DNA from: Nocardia sp. NBC_00565
GTDB lineage: Bacteria > Actinomycetota > Actinomycetes > Mycobacteriales > Mycobacteriaceae
Length of the DNA: 64,000 nucleotides
Assembly (NCBI RefSeq): GCF_036345915.1
Contig: NZ_CP107785.1
Coordinates: 7,564,001 to 7,628,000, forward strand
Reading direction: 5' to 3'
In this document: positions 1 through 8,687 of the stretch, in pieces
Layout of the letters: every line of letters begins with the position of its first letter
Position numbering within the stretch: position 1 is the first letter of the stretch
Notes under the pieces: generated by a model
What the model was told of the DNA's origin: nothing
Seen by the model: the letters and a program-made list of their open reading frames with translations, nothing else
The model's database searches: none
Made by a program: the position numbers and the translations under genes

Positions 1-2
1 AA

Positions 3-155
3 TTCGCCGATCAAGAGATCCAGTCCGAGCAGCTGCGCTCGGATTACCTCGCGGTCCACGTTCCGGTCACCAACTCCTCCGGTGTGACACAGACCCTGAC
101 CTTCACGTTGACCGCGGGGCCCAAGGGCTACTGCATCGGCGACGTTTCCCCCTAA
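3..155 (+). CDS. 3' end of a truncated, unrecognised protein gene
   Basis: The window opens inside an open frame that ends with TAA at 153-155. The visible 50 residues end in GYCIGDVSP and contain the stretch VHVPVTNSSG, which resembles an immunoglobulin-like or beta-sandwich exported domain. The single late Cys would fit a secreted or lipoprotein product. The start and most of the gene lie outside the window, so no function is assigned. Confidence 0.5.
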   Translation, partial: FADQEIQSEQLRSDYLAVHVPVTNSSGVTQTLTFTLTAGPKGYCIGDVSP

Positions 156-197
156 CCACTACCCTGGATGGCTGGTAACGGTCAGGAGGAGCAGCTC

Positions 198-1736
198 GTG
201 CAGATCACCAGCGTGGGACACGCCGGATTCCACATCCGCACCGCGGCCGGGTCGATCCTTTGCGATCCCTGGGTCAATCCCGCGTACTTCGGTTCGTGGT
301 TCCCGTTTCCGGACAACACCCAGCTGGACTGGGACGAGTTGGGCAACTGCGACTTTCTGTATGTCTCGCATCTGCACCGCGACCACTTCGACGCAGCGCA
401 CCTGGCCGAGCACGTCAACAAGGACGCGACCGTCCTGCTGCCGGACTACCCGGTGCCGGATCTGAAGCGCGAGTTGGACAAGCTCGGCTTCCACAAGTTC
501 TTCGAGACCGAGGATTCGGTCAAGCACACGGTGCGCGGTCCCGGCGGCGCGATCGACATCATGATCATCGCGCTGCGCGCGCCCGCCGACGGACCGATCG
601 GCGACTCTGGGCTGGTCGTATCCGATGGCGAGACCACCTGTTTCAACATGAACGACGCCCGCCCGGTGGATATGGATGTGCTGCACGACGCGTTCGGCCA
701 CATCGATATCCACCTGCTGCAGTACTCGGGCGCGATCTGGTATCCGATGGTCTACGACATCCCCGCACGCACCAAGTCGAACTTCGGCAAGCAGAAGCGG
801 CAGCGCGGTATGGACCGCGCGCGCAGCTATATCGAACAGGTCGGTGCCACCTGGGTGGTGCCGTCGGCGGGTCCGCCGGTGTTCCTCGACGACGAACTGC
901 GCTACCTCAATGACGACCGCGGCGACGAGGGCAATATCTTCCCGGATCAGATGCTGTTCCTGGAGCAGATGAAGATCCACGGGAACGAGGGTGGAATCTT
1001 GATGATTCCGGGTTCGGTCGCCGATGTGCGCGGTGCGGAACTGTCGCTGACCCATCCGTTCGAACCCGGCCTGATCTACGACAACAAGGCCAAGTACATC
1101 GAGTTGATGGCGCAGCGTCTCGCGCCCGTGCTCGCGGCCGAAAAAGCTTCGTGGGCAACGGATGACGAGCCGTTGCTGGAACCCTTGAAGGCGCTGTTCG
1201 AGCCGATCATGGGCCAGAGCGATCTGATCTGTGACGGCATCGGATACCCCGTTGGCCTGGTCATCGGTGACGAAACCGTGGTGCTGGACTTTCCCAAGCG
1301 CGTGGTGCGCGGTCCGATCGACGGCGAGGGCAGGTATCGCTACGGTTTCCGGATCGCGCCGGAGTTGGTGCGGACCGTGCTACGCGATAACGAGCCGGAC
1401 TGGGTGAACACCATCTTCCTGTCCACCCGGTTCCAGGCCTGGCGCATCGGCGGGTACAACGAATTCCTTTACACGTTCTTCAAATGTCTCACCGATGAGC
1501 GGATCGCATATGCGGACGGCTGGTTCGCCGAGGCGCACGATGATTCCGCGTCGACGGAATTGGCCGGGTGGGAAGTTCAGCGGCGGTGCCCGCATTTGAA
1601 GGCAGACCTGTCGAAATTCGGTGTGATCGAAGGCAATACAATTACCTGCAATTTGCACGGCTGGCAGTGGGATCTGGAATCCGGTCGATGCAAGACCTCC
1701 AAGGGGCACGAGCTGCGGTCGCGCAAGCTCGGCTGA
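198..1736 (+). CDS. namH: UDP-N-acetylmuramate hydroxylase-like protein (MBL fold plus C-terminal Rieske domain)
   Basis: NamH (M. tuberculosis Rv3818) hydroxylates the N-acetyl group of UDP-MurNAc to give the N-glycolyl peptidoglycan of mycolata. The N-terminal part is a metallo-beta-lactamase-like fold with an HLHRDH motif (HxHxDH). The last 50 residues are a Rieske 2Fe-2S site: CPH at about residue 464 and CNLH at about residue 484. The GTG at 198 is preferred over the ATG at 168, because an AGGAGG Shine-Dalgarno sits at 184-189, eight bases before it. This gives about 512 aa, close to the family length. It stands alone on the plus strand, and the neighbouring Rv3819 order of M. tuberculosis is not kept. 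Family assignment is firm; substrate identity is inferred from the domain pair and the actinomycete context. Confidence 0.85.
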   Translation: MQITSVGHAGFHIRTAAGSILCDPWVNPAYFGSWFPFPDNTQLDWDELGNCDFLYVSHLHRDHFDAAHLAEHVNKDATVLLPDYPVPDLKRELDKLGFHKFFETEDSVKHTVRGPGGAIDIMIIALRAPADGPIGDSGLVVSDGETTCFNMNDARPVDMDVLHDAFGHIDIHLLQYSGAIWYPMVYDIPARTKSNFGKQKRQRGMDRARSYIEQVGATWVVPSAGPPVFLDDELRYLNDDRGDEGNIFPDQMLFLEQMKIHGNEGGILMIPGSVADVRGAELSLTHPFEPGLIYDNKAKYIELMAQRLAPVLAAEKASWATDDEPLLEPLKALFEPIMGQSDLICDGIGYPVGLVIGDETVVLDFPKRVVRGPIDGEGRYRYGFRIAPELVRTVLRDNEPDWVNTIFLSTRFQAWRIGGYNEFLYTFFKCLTDERIAYADGWFAEAHDDSASTELAGWEVQRRCPHLKADLSKFGVIEGNTITCNLHGWQWDLESGRCKTSKGHELRSRKLG

Positions 1737-1799
1737 GTCGCGGATGGTTCCGGCCGACCACACCCACGTCGACCGGAACCGAGCGGGTTTCACCCCAGG

Positions 1800-2135
1800 T
1801 CAGGCGACTTCGCGGGTAAGTCTCGACGACCAAGAACACCAGAAGCAGCCGGGCAGGAAGGGGCCGCACGCCTCGTCGAGATGATCCTCGAGGTAAACGA
1901 TGCTCGAGTCGCAGACCTCGATGGCCATGGTGAAGAAGGTGATCGTTTCCGGGTCGAGATGGAAGCTCCAACCCGGGTTGTAGTCGGTCTGCGTTTTCCT
2001 TATGCGGCCCATGACGTGGGTCGACATCTGTTCCTCGCCGGACAGGATCCGGCGAGCCTCGGCGATTCGCTGTTCGTTGTTGAGTCGAATGATGAACTCT
2101 TTGCCTGAATAGTCCGTGAATGCGAAGTCCGCCAT
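1800..2135 (-). CDS. BP74-type calmodulin-binding-domain-like small protein
   Basis: This is a 111-residue protein with the pattern FVxRLxDxxxIAxARxILSG, a THVMGRI segment and an LPGCFWCPW-like C-terminus. It matches my memory of the BP74 N-terminal-domain family, which also occurs as short proteins in actinobacteria; their role there is unknown to me. The ATG at 2135 follows a GGGGA Shine-Dalgarno, and a longer in-frame start at 2183 lacks one. There is no obvious signal peptide. It is flanked by namH (convergent) and a MauE/thioredoxin gene. Confidence 0.6.
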   Translation of the reverse strand: MADFAFTDYSGKEFIIRLNNEQRIAEARRILSGEEQMSTHVMGRIRKTQTDYNPGWSFHLDPETITFFTMAIEVCDSSIVYLEDHLDEACGPFLPGCFWCSWSSRLTREVA

Positions 2136-2309
2136 GATATTTCCCCTTCGTCGAGCGTCTCGATGGGTCGCGGATAAGTGCATCTTGGCTATTCGATCGT
2201 ATCGACCGCCCAGCCTGGTCGCTATCAGTTTGCTATAAATTGATTGACTTCATGAGAATTAGAAGAGCAGTCGGTTTCGGGCCACTGAATAGGCGGCGTA
2301 TACGGGAAA

Positions 2310-3341
2310 TTACCGACGAGCCCCGGCAGGCGTACCGTTGCATTCGGGCGTTTGCAGCCGTACCACCGTTTTCGTGGACATGATCAATTCCCGGGTGGCG
2401 ATGGCGCCGCGCGCGACCGGCGCCGCCATTCGTCCGTCCGCGTCGATCAGCACGGCCGAGGGGGTGCCGCGGACGCGATATCGCAGGGCGGCCTCATTAC
2501 CCTGCTGTACCAGGACCGGGATATCGCCCACCTCCACTTCCCGCCCCCAGGCCGCGTGTTCGGCGGCATCACCGTTGCCGACGAGCACGATTGTCAACGA
2601 TTGCCGCGTCCGCGCATGCCAACGCGGCAGTTCCCTGGCCAGTGCGGCGCACATCTCGCAGCCGGGGTGGATGAACACCAGCAGCACGTTCCTACCCTGT
2701 GCCAGCAGAGACTCCAGACTTGTCCGGTCACCGGCGACATCGAGCAACTGGAACTCCGGCGCTACCGCACCCACCGGCAGACCCTCCGCACCGAGCGTCG
2801 AGAGTGCCTGTGCGTCCAAACGCTTGCGCAGCGTGTCGACGGTGCCGAACAGCCAGATCAGCAGCGCCACCAGCACGGCAACCACCCCCAGACCCACCGC
2901 ATTGTCGGCGGGCAGACCAGCGGGCACCCGCGGATACCGCAGGGCACCCCAGCCGACGATCGCCGCAAGCACCATCAACAACCCGTTGCGCACCAGGGTC
3001 CGGACACCGATCGGCGCGGCACTCAACGCGCCGAAACATGAACAGGCCGGCCGTTTCCCACGGGCGAGCAGTCTTGCGATCGCCGCGGTGAACCCCGTGA
3101 GCAGCAGAAACGCGATGAACGCGGCCCATGCAGCGGTCCAGGGCGGTAACACCCCGGCCGCGACCACCGCCTCCACCGCCGGCAGCCCCCACGCCACCGC
3201 GGGCACCCACCGAATCGGCACCCCGAAATCGGCGACCGCCGTCCTGGTCCCGACCCGATCCGCCAATTTCCCCCACGCCGAAAGTCCGAAGACCACACCG
3301 ACCACCAGCCGCGAACCCCACACCCCGTATTCGATCAGCAT
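2310..3341 (-). CDS. MauE/DoxX-like membrane domain fused to a TlpA/thioredoxin-like domain
   Basis: This 343-residue protein begins with four hydrophobic segments of the MauE type (about residues 1-170), including a conserved CSCFG. A thioredoxin-like domain with an HPGCEMC redox site (CxxC) and a downstream cis-Pro region (RGTPSAVLI) follows. MauE-MauD-type fusions supply or guide disulfide chemistry outside the membrane. The ATG at 3341 starts exactly at the first transmembrane segment, so the longer frame upstream is probably not translated. There is no operon partner; the upstream region is repetitive (see 3540-3920). Confidence 0.75.
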   Translation of the reverse strand: MLIEYGVWGSRLVVGVVFGLSAWGKLADRVGTRTAVADFGVPIRWVPAVAWGLPAVEAVVAAGVLPPWTAAWAAFIAFLLLTGFTAAIARLLARGKRPACSCFGALSAAPIGVRTLVRNGLLMVLAAIVGWGALRYPRVPAGLPADNAVGLGVVAVLVALLIWLFGTVDTLRKRLDAQALSTLGAEGLPVGAVAPEFQLLDVAGDRTSLESLLAQGRNVLLVFIHPGCEMCAALARELPRWHARTRQSLTIVLVGNGDAAEHAAWGREVEVGDIPVLVQQGNEAALRYRVRGTPSAVLIDADGRMAAPVARGAIATRELIMSTKTVVRLQTPECNGTPAGARR

Positions 3342-3539
3342 GACCGCACCATCGCACAAGGCTATGCCACGTGAAATGTGAATGACCGGAACAGCTTTCG
3401 TGTCCGGAAAGACCGGGGATCCGGTTTCTTTCGACGCGAATTCGAGGACGGCCGACAGGCTTTCGTACCGTGATAGCTCACGAACGCACGCTGGCGGAGG
3501 CCGGCCTACCACCGAAGCGCGGGACGGCCCGAACACCGG

Positions 3540-3920
3540 CCACGCACACGCTGGCCGAGATCAGGGTCGCGGGCGCGTGACCGCGGGGATCGGGACAAAA
3601 AGTGAGGGTGCAGCGCCGAATGGCCAGACATCTGGCGCCGGAGTCACACGCACATATACCGGGATCAGGTTCACGAACACACGCGGACAACAACCACGAC
3701 AAAGGCGAGGGTGGACGGCTCATATCTGCCCGTGGCCACGCACGCACACGCCGGGATCAGGTTCGCAAATGCGCGCCCACCACAAAGAGCGGGTGAGAAC
3801 CGAATGGTGGGCGACTCAGACCTGCCGGGGGCACACGCTGGGATCAGGTTCGCGAACGTGTAGCGACGAGGACCGCAACGAAGGTGAGGGCGCAGCCGAT
3901 TGCGGCGGTGCGGGATAGTC
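3540..3920. repeat. Degenerate tandem copies of the 3' end of the DUF606 transporter gene
   Basis: The phrase GGGATCAGGTTCGCGAACG, which overlaps the stop codon of the transporter gene (about 3841-3859), recurs in altered form near 3655, 3752 and, more weakly, 3557, about 90-100 bases apart. Each copy is followed by a relic of the gene's last codons; on the minus strand the LTFVAVLVAT end reappears as LAFVVVVV. No plausible gene fills 3342-3843, so this roughly 500-base gap is best explained as stepwise duplicated and decayed gene end. Confidence 0.65.
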
Positions 3921-4797
3921 CGGCGCCGGTTGGGGTGAGGATGTCCAGGGTGACCGAGGCGAGGAGTTGGCCTGCTATCGAGGTGAGGCCGAGGAGGAGA
4001 ACGCCGATCCAGCGGACGGCGAGAGCGGCAAGGGCGATGAAGGCGACGCCGATGAGGCCGCCGAGGTAGAGCCATGGCTCGCTGGGGAATTCGGTGGGCC
4101 AGCCGGTGCCCACGAGGACGCAGACTTCGATGGCGACTAGGGCCGTGGTGCCGACGCCGAAGTTCACCAGGGTCGCCGAGAAGGGACCGCCGACCGCGCC
4201 GACTCGGCCGTTGACCGCCTGTTGCCAGGCCAGACCGATACCGGCGAGCGCGGGCAAGACGACCAGCAGTGCGGTGGGTCCGGTACGCAGCCATTCGGGC
4301 ACCGCGGCCGACCCGACCGGAGCACCGGAGCGTCCCGCCGCCGCGAGAACGACCGCGACCATGGCCAATACCGCGCCACCCACGCGCAGCATCGTCACCG
4401 GGGTGCGGCCGCTCGGAGCCAATCCGAGCCGGTCCACCACCAGGCTGCTCAACAGTTGGCCGCCGACCGCAGCGACAGTGAAGGCGGTGACACCGATCGC
4501 GGCCACCGTAAGTCCTTGGCACGCAACGAAAAACGCACCACACAGCCCACCGAGCAACTGCCATGGGCGCAGCTCACCGCTCGACACCGCCCCCCGGACC
4601 CGCCCCAGCCCAGCACGCAGCCGCCGACTGATCGCGAAGGCGATCACCAACACCACGAGCCCGAGTCCGAAACTGATACAGGCCGCCGCGATCCCATCCT
4701 GCAACCGCACCCCCAACGCGCCATTGATCCGGCCCTGCACCGCCACCCCGGCCCCGATACAGAACCCGAAGGCCAACCCCACCTTCGCCCGCGCCAT
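3844..4797 (-). CDS. DMT-superfamily membrane protein (tandem DUF606/YdcZ domains)
   Basis: This is a 317-residue protein with about ten hydrophobic helices in two similar halves. The two halves start near GFCIGAGVAVQGRINGALG and LAWQQAVNGRVGA, the N-G-R signature of the DUF606 family in the drug/metabolite transporter superfamily. The substrate is unknown. The ATG at 4797 directly precedes the first helix; the frame is open far upstream only because of shadow coding from the neighbouring gene. The 3' end has been duplicated downstream several times. Confidence 0.75.
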   Translation of the reverse strand: MARAKVGLAFGFCIGAGVAVQGRINGALGVRLQDGIAAACISFGLGLVVLVIAFAISRRLRAGLGRVRGAVSSGELRPWQLLGGLCGAFFVACQGLTVAAIGVTAFTVAAVGGQLLSSLVVDRLGLAPSGRTPVTMLRVGGAVLAMVAVVLAAAGRSGAPVGSAAVPEWLRTGPTALLVVLPALAGIGLAWQQAVNGRVGAVGGPFSATLVNFGVGTTALVAIEVCVLVGTGWPTEFPSEPWLYLGGLIGVAFIALAALAVRWIGVLLLGLTSIAGQLLASVTLDILTPTGAGLSRTAAIGCALTFVAVLVATRSRT

Positions 4798-4885
4798 CAC
4801 CCCCGCACCGTACCGCCACCCACCCCCACCACCGCTCGAGCCGCCACACCGCCGCCACCACATCCCGATCGACCGTAATCGCCGG

Positions 4886-6142
4886 CTATCCCGCGCGTAG
4901 GGCGGTGTCGCGGCTGGCGAAGGTGTCATGGCGGGCGTAGGTGCGGTCGCCGCCGTTGCGGGCGATGGAGCCGCGGACCAGGCGGGAGCGGAGGCGGGCG
5001 CCGAGTTTTTCTTGGCAGCGGGTGGCGCCGGGGATGAGTTGGCGGGGGACTTCCAGGGCGCCGTTGACGACGGCGGTGGCCATGACGGCGCTCTGGAAGA
5101 ACTTGCTGTTCTGCAGGCCGAGGAAGTCGGAGTTGGTGGGGCCGAGGACGATTCGGCTGTAGGCGACCATGTAGCTGGTGATCGCCCGGCGGATGAGGCG
5201 TTGGACGGCGGTGTCGGTGCCGATGAACAGGCCGCCCGCCGCGGGAACCAGGGCCTGGGCCAGGCGGCGGGAGTCGTCGTCGGGGATGAATTCGGTGTCG
5301 GCGAGGATCCAGAAGGCGCGCCAGGTATCGGTTTCGTTGGTCGGCAGGATTTCGGCGTCGATACCGAGCAGGAAGCCGACATAGCGCCAGAGATGGAAGA
5401 CGGCGTCCTTCTCCCCGGCCGAGAAGCGCAGGCCGAGCGCCTGTGCGCCAACGAGATTCGCCATCGAGAACAGCCCGAGCGTGCCGACGGTCAACACCTG
5501 GTTCACCGGATGGTCCCAGGCCTGGTAGTCCCAATCGGGTCGGCGATTCATACCCGCGCGGACCAGCGCGTGCATCAGCCGCACCCGCAGCACGCTCTTG
5601 TAGCCGACCTGGTTGCGTCCCAGCCCACCGGGCGTCGTCACATCCAGCCACCACTGGGTGGTTTCGGCCAGGCGGCGCGGTGCCATCGCGTCGAGGTCGC
5701 CGGTGCCGACCAGCGTCTTGTCCGCGCGGGCGGCGAGATAGCCGCCCATCAGCGCGAACATCCCCATCGCGATACCGCCCCAGACGCTGGTGCGTTCCAC
5801 GACCCGGGCACCGCGATCGATTTTGGTGCGATCCAGCCAGTACGGATCCGCCTCGACCTGCCCGAAGAACGCCACCAGCTCGGCGGGTGCGTCCGGCAGC
5901 GCACCTATACCGCGCTCGACGGCGACCTCGAACATCCGCCGCCCCTCGCCGACCGGCAGCCGCTTGAACATCGCGACCACATTGTCCGCGAGCGGATCCC
6001 CGACCTGCGCGAACCGGCGGAACGAATCCCGCTGCGCCGCGGTGCAGCGCAGATCGCCAGGTGCCAGCACCGGCACCGCGTACCGGAACGGAAACTCCGT
6101 GAACAGCGGCGGAGTGGGCAATAGCTGGTCGTCATGCGTCAT
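4886..6142 (-). CDS. MpaB/DUF2236-family oxygenase-like protein
   Basis: This is a 418-residue protein of the DUF2236 group, which includes MpaB (mycophenolic acid synthesis) and the rubber-oxygenase Lcp; members are haem-dependent oxygenases. Visible hallmarks are the WWLDVTTPGGL segment, the VRLMHALVR helix with the family's conserved Arg/His, and HPVNQVL. The ATG at 6142 is preferred over an upstream in-frame codon at 6190. It is divergently transcribed from a TetR gene across a 90-base gap holding a perfect 7-bp inverted repeat, so repression by that TetR protein is likely. The substrate cannot be told. Confidence 0.75.
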   Translation of the reverse strand: MTHDDQLLPTPPLFTEFPFRYAVPVLAPGDLRCTAAQRDSFRRFAQVGDPLADNVVAMFKRLPVGEGRRMFEVAVERGIGALPDAPAELVAFFGQVEADPYWLDRTKIDRGARVVERTSVWGGIAMGMFALMGGYLAARADKTLVGTGDLDAMAPRRLAETTQWWLDVTTPGGLGRNQVGYKSVLRVRLMHALVRAGMNRRPDWDYQAWDHPVNQVLTVGTLGLFSMANLVGAQALGLRFSAGEKDAVFHLWRYVGFLLGIDAEILPTNETDTWRAFWILADTEFIPDDDSRRLAQALVPAAGGLFIGTDTAVQRLIRRAITSYMVAYSRIVLGPTNSDFLGLQNSKFFQSAVMATAVVNGALEVPRQLIPGATRCQEKLGARLRSRLVRGSIARNGGDRTYARHDTFASRDTALRAG

Positions 6143-6201
6143 TGCATTGCACCCATCGGATCGAGGCTCATTCTGACAAGACCGTCTCACAAATTCAGAT
6201 A

Positions 6202-6223
6202 TCTGGCAATGTTCTATGCCAGA
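6202..6223. promoter_or_regulatory. Inverted-repeat operator between the MpaB-like gene and tetR
   Basis: TCTGGCA at 6202-6208 and TGCCAGA at 6217-6223 form a perfect 7-bp inverted repeat around an 8-base spacer. A second small palindrome, CAGATATCTG, overlaps its left side. The site lies just before the TetR start at 6234 and in the MpaB-like gene's upstream region. That is the usual place for an autoregulated TetR operator. Confidence 0.6.
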
Positions 6224-6233
6224 ATGGAGCGCA

Positions 6234-6878
6234 ATGGCTACTACCTCGCGTTCCTATGGCGGCGTACCGATCGAACAGCGCCGCGCACGTCGACGTGCCG
6301 CGCTGCTGGACGCGGCCTTGGAGATCATCGGAACCTCGGGTTTCGCCAAGCTGACCGTCTCCGGACTGTGCACCCAGGCCAAACTCTCCGAGCGGTACTA
6401 CTACGAGAGTTTCAGCGACCTCGACACCGTGTTCAGCGAGTTGTTCGACGGCATCGTCGACGAGATCGGTCAGGCCGTGGTCACCGCATTCATGACGCCG
6501 AGTCGCGACATCCGCGCCAAGACCCGAGCCGCCATCGCCGCGGCCATCGACCTGATCGCCGACGACCCGCGCAAGGCCCGCATCGCGACCGTCGAGGCAC
6601 AGCTGCACCCGGCTCTGCTCACGCGCCGCGCCGAGGTGATGCGCTCGTTCGCGAACATCATGATGGCGGTCTGCGCGGAAGAGATCGGCGCGGACGTCGT
6701 CGAAAGCGCGGGCGAACAAGCCGAATTCGCCGCCACCCACCTGCTCGGCGGCCTCTGGGAAACCACCAACAGCTGGCTGTCCGGCACCCTCACCATCACC
6801 CGCGAAACCCTCATCAACAGCTCCACCGACCAATTTCTGCGCACCGCAAGCCACCTCATCGGCACCCCCCTCCCCTGA
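6234..6878 (+). CDS. TetR-family transcriptional regulator
   Basis: This 214-residue regulator has the N-terminal TetR helix-turn-helix (RRAALLDAALEIIGTSGFAKLTVSGLCTQ..SERYYYESF, about residues 18-63). The C-terminal ligand domain has no recognisable specificity. The ATG at 6234 begins MATTSRS; an upstream GTG/ATG in frame would lie inside the operator. Divergence from the MpaB-like oxygenase and the shared palindrome suggest it controls that gene and itself. Confidence 0.85.
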   Translation: MATTSRSYGGVPIEQRRARRRAALLDAALEIIGTSGFAKLTVSGLCTQAKLSERYYYESFSDLDTVFSELFDGIVDEIGQAVVTAFMTPSRDIRAKTRAAIAAAIDLIADDPRKARIATVEAQLHPALLTRRAEVMRSFANIMMAVCAEEIGADVVESAGEQAEFAATHLLGGLWETTNSWLSGTLTITRETLINSSTDQFLRTASHLIGTPLP

Positions 6879-6904
6879 ACTCCTGGACGCCCGATCACCA
6901 TGCA

Positions 6905-6938
6905 CTGATGCAGGCAAGCGAGAGCAATCCTGCATCAG
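6905..6938. terminator. Hairpin between convergent tetR and MFS genes
   Basis: CTGATGCAGG (6905-6914) and CCTGCATCAG (6929-6938) form a perfect 10-bp stem with a 14-base loop. It lies midway between two genes that end towards each other, so it probably ends transcription from both sides. There is no clear T-run, as is common in actinomycetes. Confidence 0.55.
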
Positions 6939-6992
6939 CGCATTCTCGAGAGACTCCATTCCCGGGGTGGCGCGCCACTTGCCGGGGACGAC

Positions 6993-8585
6993 TCAATTGG
7001 ATCGTTGCGGGAGCCATGAGGGCGTGACCAGGGCGATGGCGAGGAGGAGTGCGCCGAGCAGGGCCACCGTCGTGGACATCGACAACCACATTGTGGCCAA
7101 CGCGGCGAAGCCGAATACCGCTAGTGCGACTACCTCGGCGGCGAGGCCTGATACCGAGGTGACGGTCGCGCGTGCGGGGCCTTCGATCGCGTCCTGGAGT
7201 CGGGCGCCGGCCACGATACTCGCGTTGTAGACGATGCCGTAGGACGCGCCGATCGCCGTAAAGCCGAGGCCCGCAAGCGCATACACCGCGCCTGGCCATC
7301 GAACGGCGAGGCCCGTGGCCAGTGCGCCGCCGACGAACAGGACGCCGCCGATCCCGACCGCGAGAGCCATGGTCCGCGCGGATATCCCTTCGGTACGACC
7401 GGCCAGCACCGAGCCGACCAGCGAGCCGAGCACCGTGACCCCCACCAGCAACGGCACTATGGCAGTGGCAACACCCACTTCCTGGGCCAGCAGGGCGAAG
7501 TACTCGTCGAATGCGGTGATCCCGAACAACAGCGCGCCGAGCATGACGCCATTGCGCAGGACACGCACCCGAATCGCCTCCTCGACACCGGTTCGCAGCA
7601 TGCTCAGGTATGTGACGAATGGTCTGGATACCGTCGCACATTCGTCGGATGCAGCGCCGCGGTAATCCGACGTGGCAGTTCCACCAACCGCCCGTTGCGC
7701 GCGACCGTCACGTCCTTCTTCATTGGGGTCGACAAACAGAGGCAGCGTCGACTTCCGCACCACCGGACCAATCGATGTCGCCGTAACCGCCGGGTTGGCG
7801 CTGTCCACTCGTCGGCGTGAGATGGATGAGTCGATCGAGTCATCCTCGGCGATGTCATCCAATCGCCCAGCACACCTCGCCCGTCGCTCAGCTGCGGTCA
7901 CGTCGGCCGCGATCTCCGCTACACGGCCGGCTGGCTGGTGCCGCTTCGATGCACCGCTCGAATCACCCTCGACCGCATCATCTTCCAGCTCCTCGATATC
8001 GGCCGCGGACACCGCCTTCGGTGCGCTCGGCAGCGATAGCGCGACCAGGGTGTGCACCGCCGCGAACAACACACTCGACCAACCCAGCAGCGGATAACCA
8101 CCCCAGATATAGAGCGGAGTCGCGGCAACGATCGCAACAACGATCGCGGTTTCCGATGCGGCCCTGGCATATCCGATGATCCGCGGATACGCATGCCGCG
8201 CACCGCGCGCCACGAGCTCGTCGTAGAGCAATGCCTCGAACGTTCCCGAAACGAGCGCACCCGAGATGCCCCACAGTACGAAGCCGAGCGCAAACCCGAG
8301 ATAAGTCGGCAACACCGTCCACAGCGCGAATCCGGCGGTCAGCAGTACACCGCTCAGTACCAGCAGCCCCCGCCGCGACACGGTATCGGCCCAAGCGCCC
8401 GACGGCACCTCGAGCAGGAACGCGGTCACCGACCAGACCGCCAGCAATGCGGAGATCTGCCCGGTGCTCAGCCCGTGATCGGCGAACAGCACCGCGTAGA
8501 GCGCGTACAGCGGGATCAGATCACCGATGCCCTTGAACAGCACCGCCCGCACCGTGAGCGCATGAAGTCCGAGGTCACCCGGCAA
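6993..8585 (-). CDS. MFS transporter with a long central cytoplasmic loop
   Basis: This is a protein of about 530 residues with MFS architecture: six N-terminal helices including a motif-A-like GAWADTVSRR, then six C-terminal helices. A charged, low-complexity loop of roughly 130 residues (about 195-330), rich in Asp, Glu and Arg, separates the halves, longer than the usual MFS linker. A TTG at 8585 is the first possible start after an in-frame stop; a GTG at 8552 is an alternative. The substrate is unknown. Confidence 0.7.
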   Translation of the reverse strand: MPGDLGLHALTVRAVLFKGIGDLIPLYALYAVLFADHGLSTGQISALLAVWSVTAFLLEVPSGAWADTVSRRGLLVLSGVLLTAGFALWTVLPTYLGFALGFVLWGISGALVSGTFEALLYDELVARGARHAYPRIIGYARAASETAIVVAIVAATPLYIWGGYPLLGWSSVLFAAVHTLVALSLPSAPKAVSAADIEELEDDAVEGDSSGASKRHQPAGRVAEIAADVTAAERRARCAGRLDDIAEDDSIDSSISRRRVDSANPAVTATSIGPVVRKSTLPLFVDPNEEGRDGRAQRAVGGTATSDYRGAASDECATVSRPFVTYLSMLRTGVEEAIRVRVLRNGVMLGALLFGITAFDEYFALLAQEVGVATAIVPLLVGVTVLGSLVGSVLAGRTEGISARTMALAVGIGGVLFVGGALATGLAVRWPGAVYALAGLGFTAIGASYGIVYNASIVAGARLQDAIEGPARATVTSVSGLAAEVVALAVFGFAALATMWLSMSTTVALLGALLLAIALVTPSWLPQRSN

Positions 8586-8687
8586 CCGGGCACGCGGCGA
8601 CCTTCCGAGTCAATAGCTGTAAACAAGCAAACGCATGCCCTCAGCCTGACCAACCCGCCCCCGTCACGTCAAGCGATTTTCGGGCAC

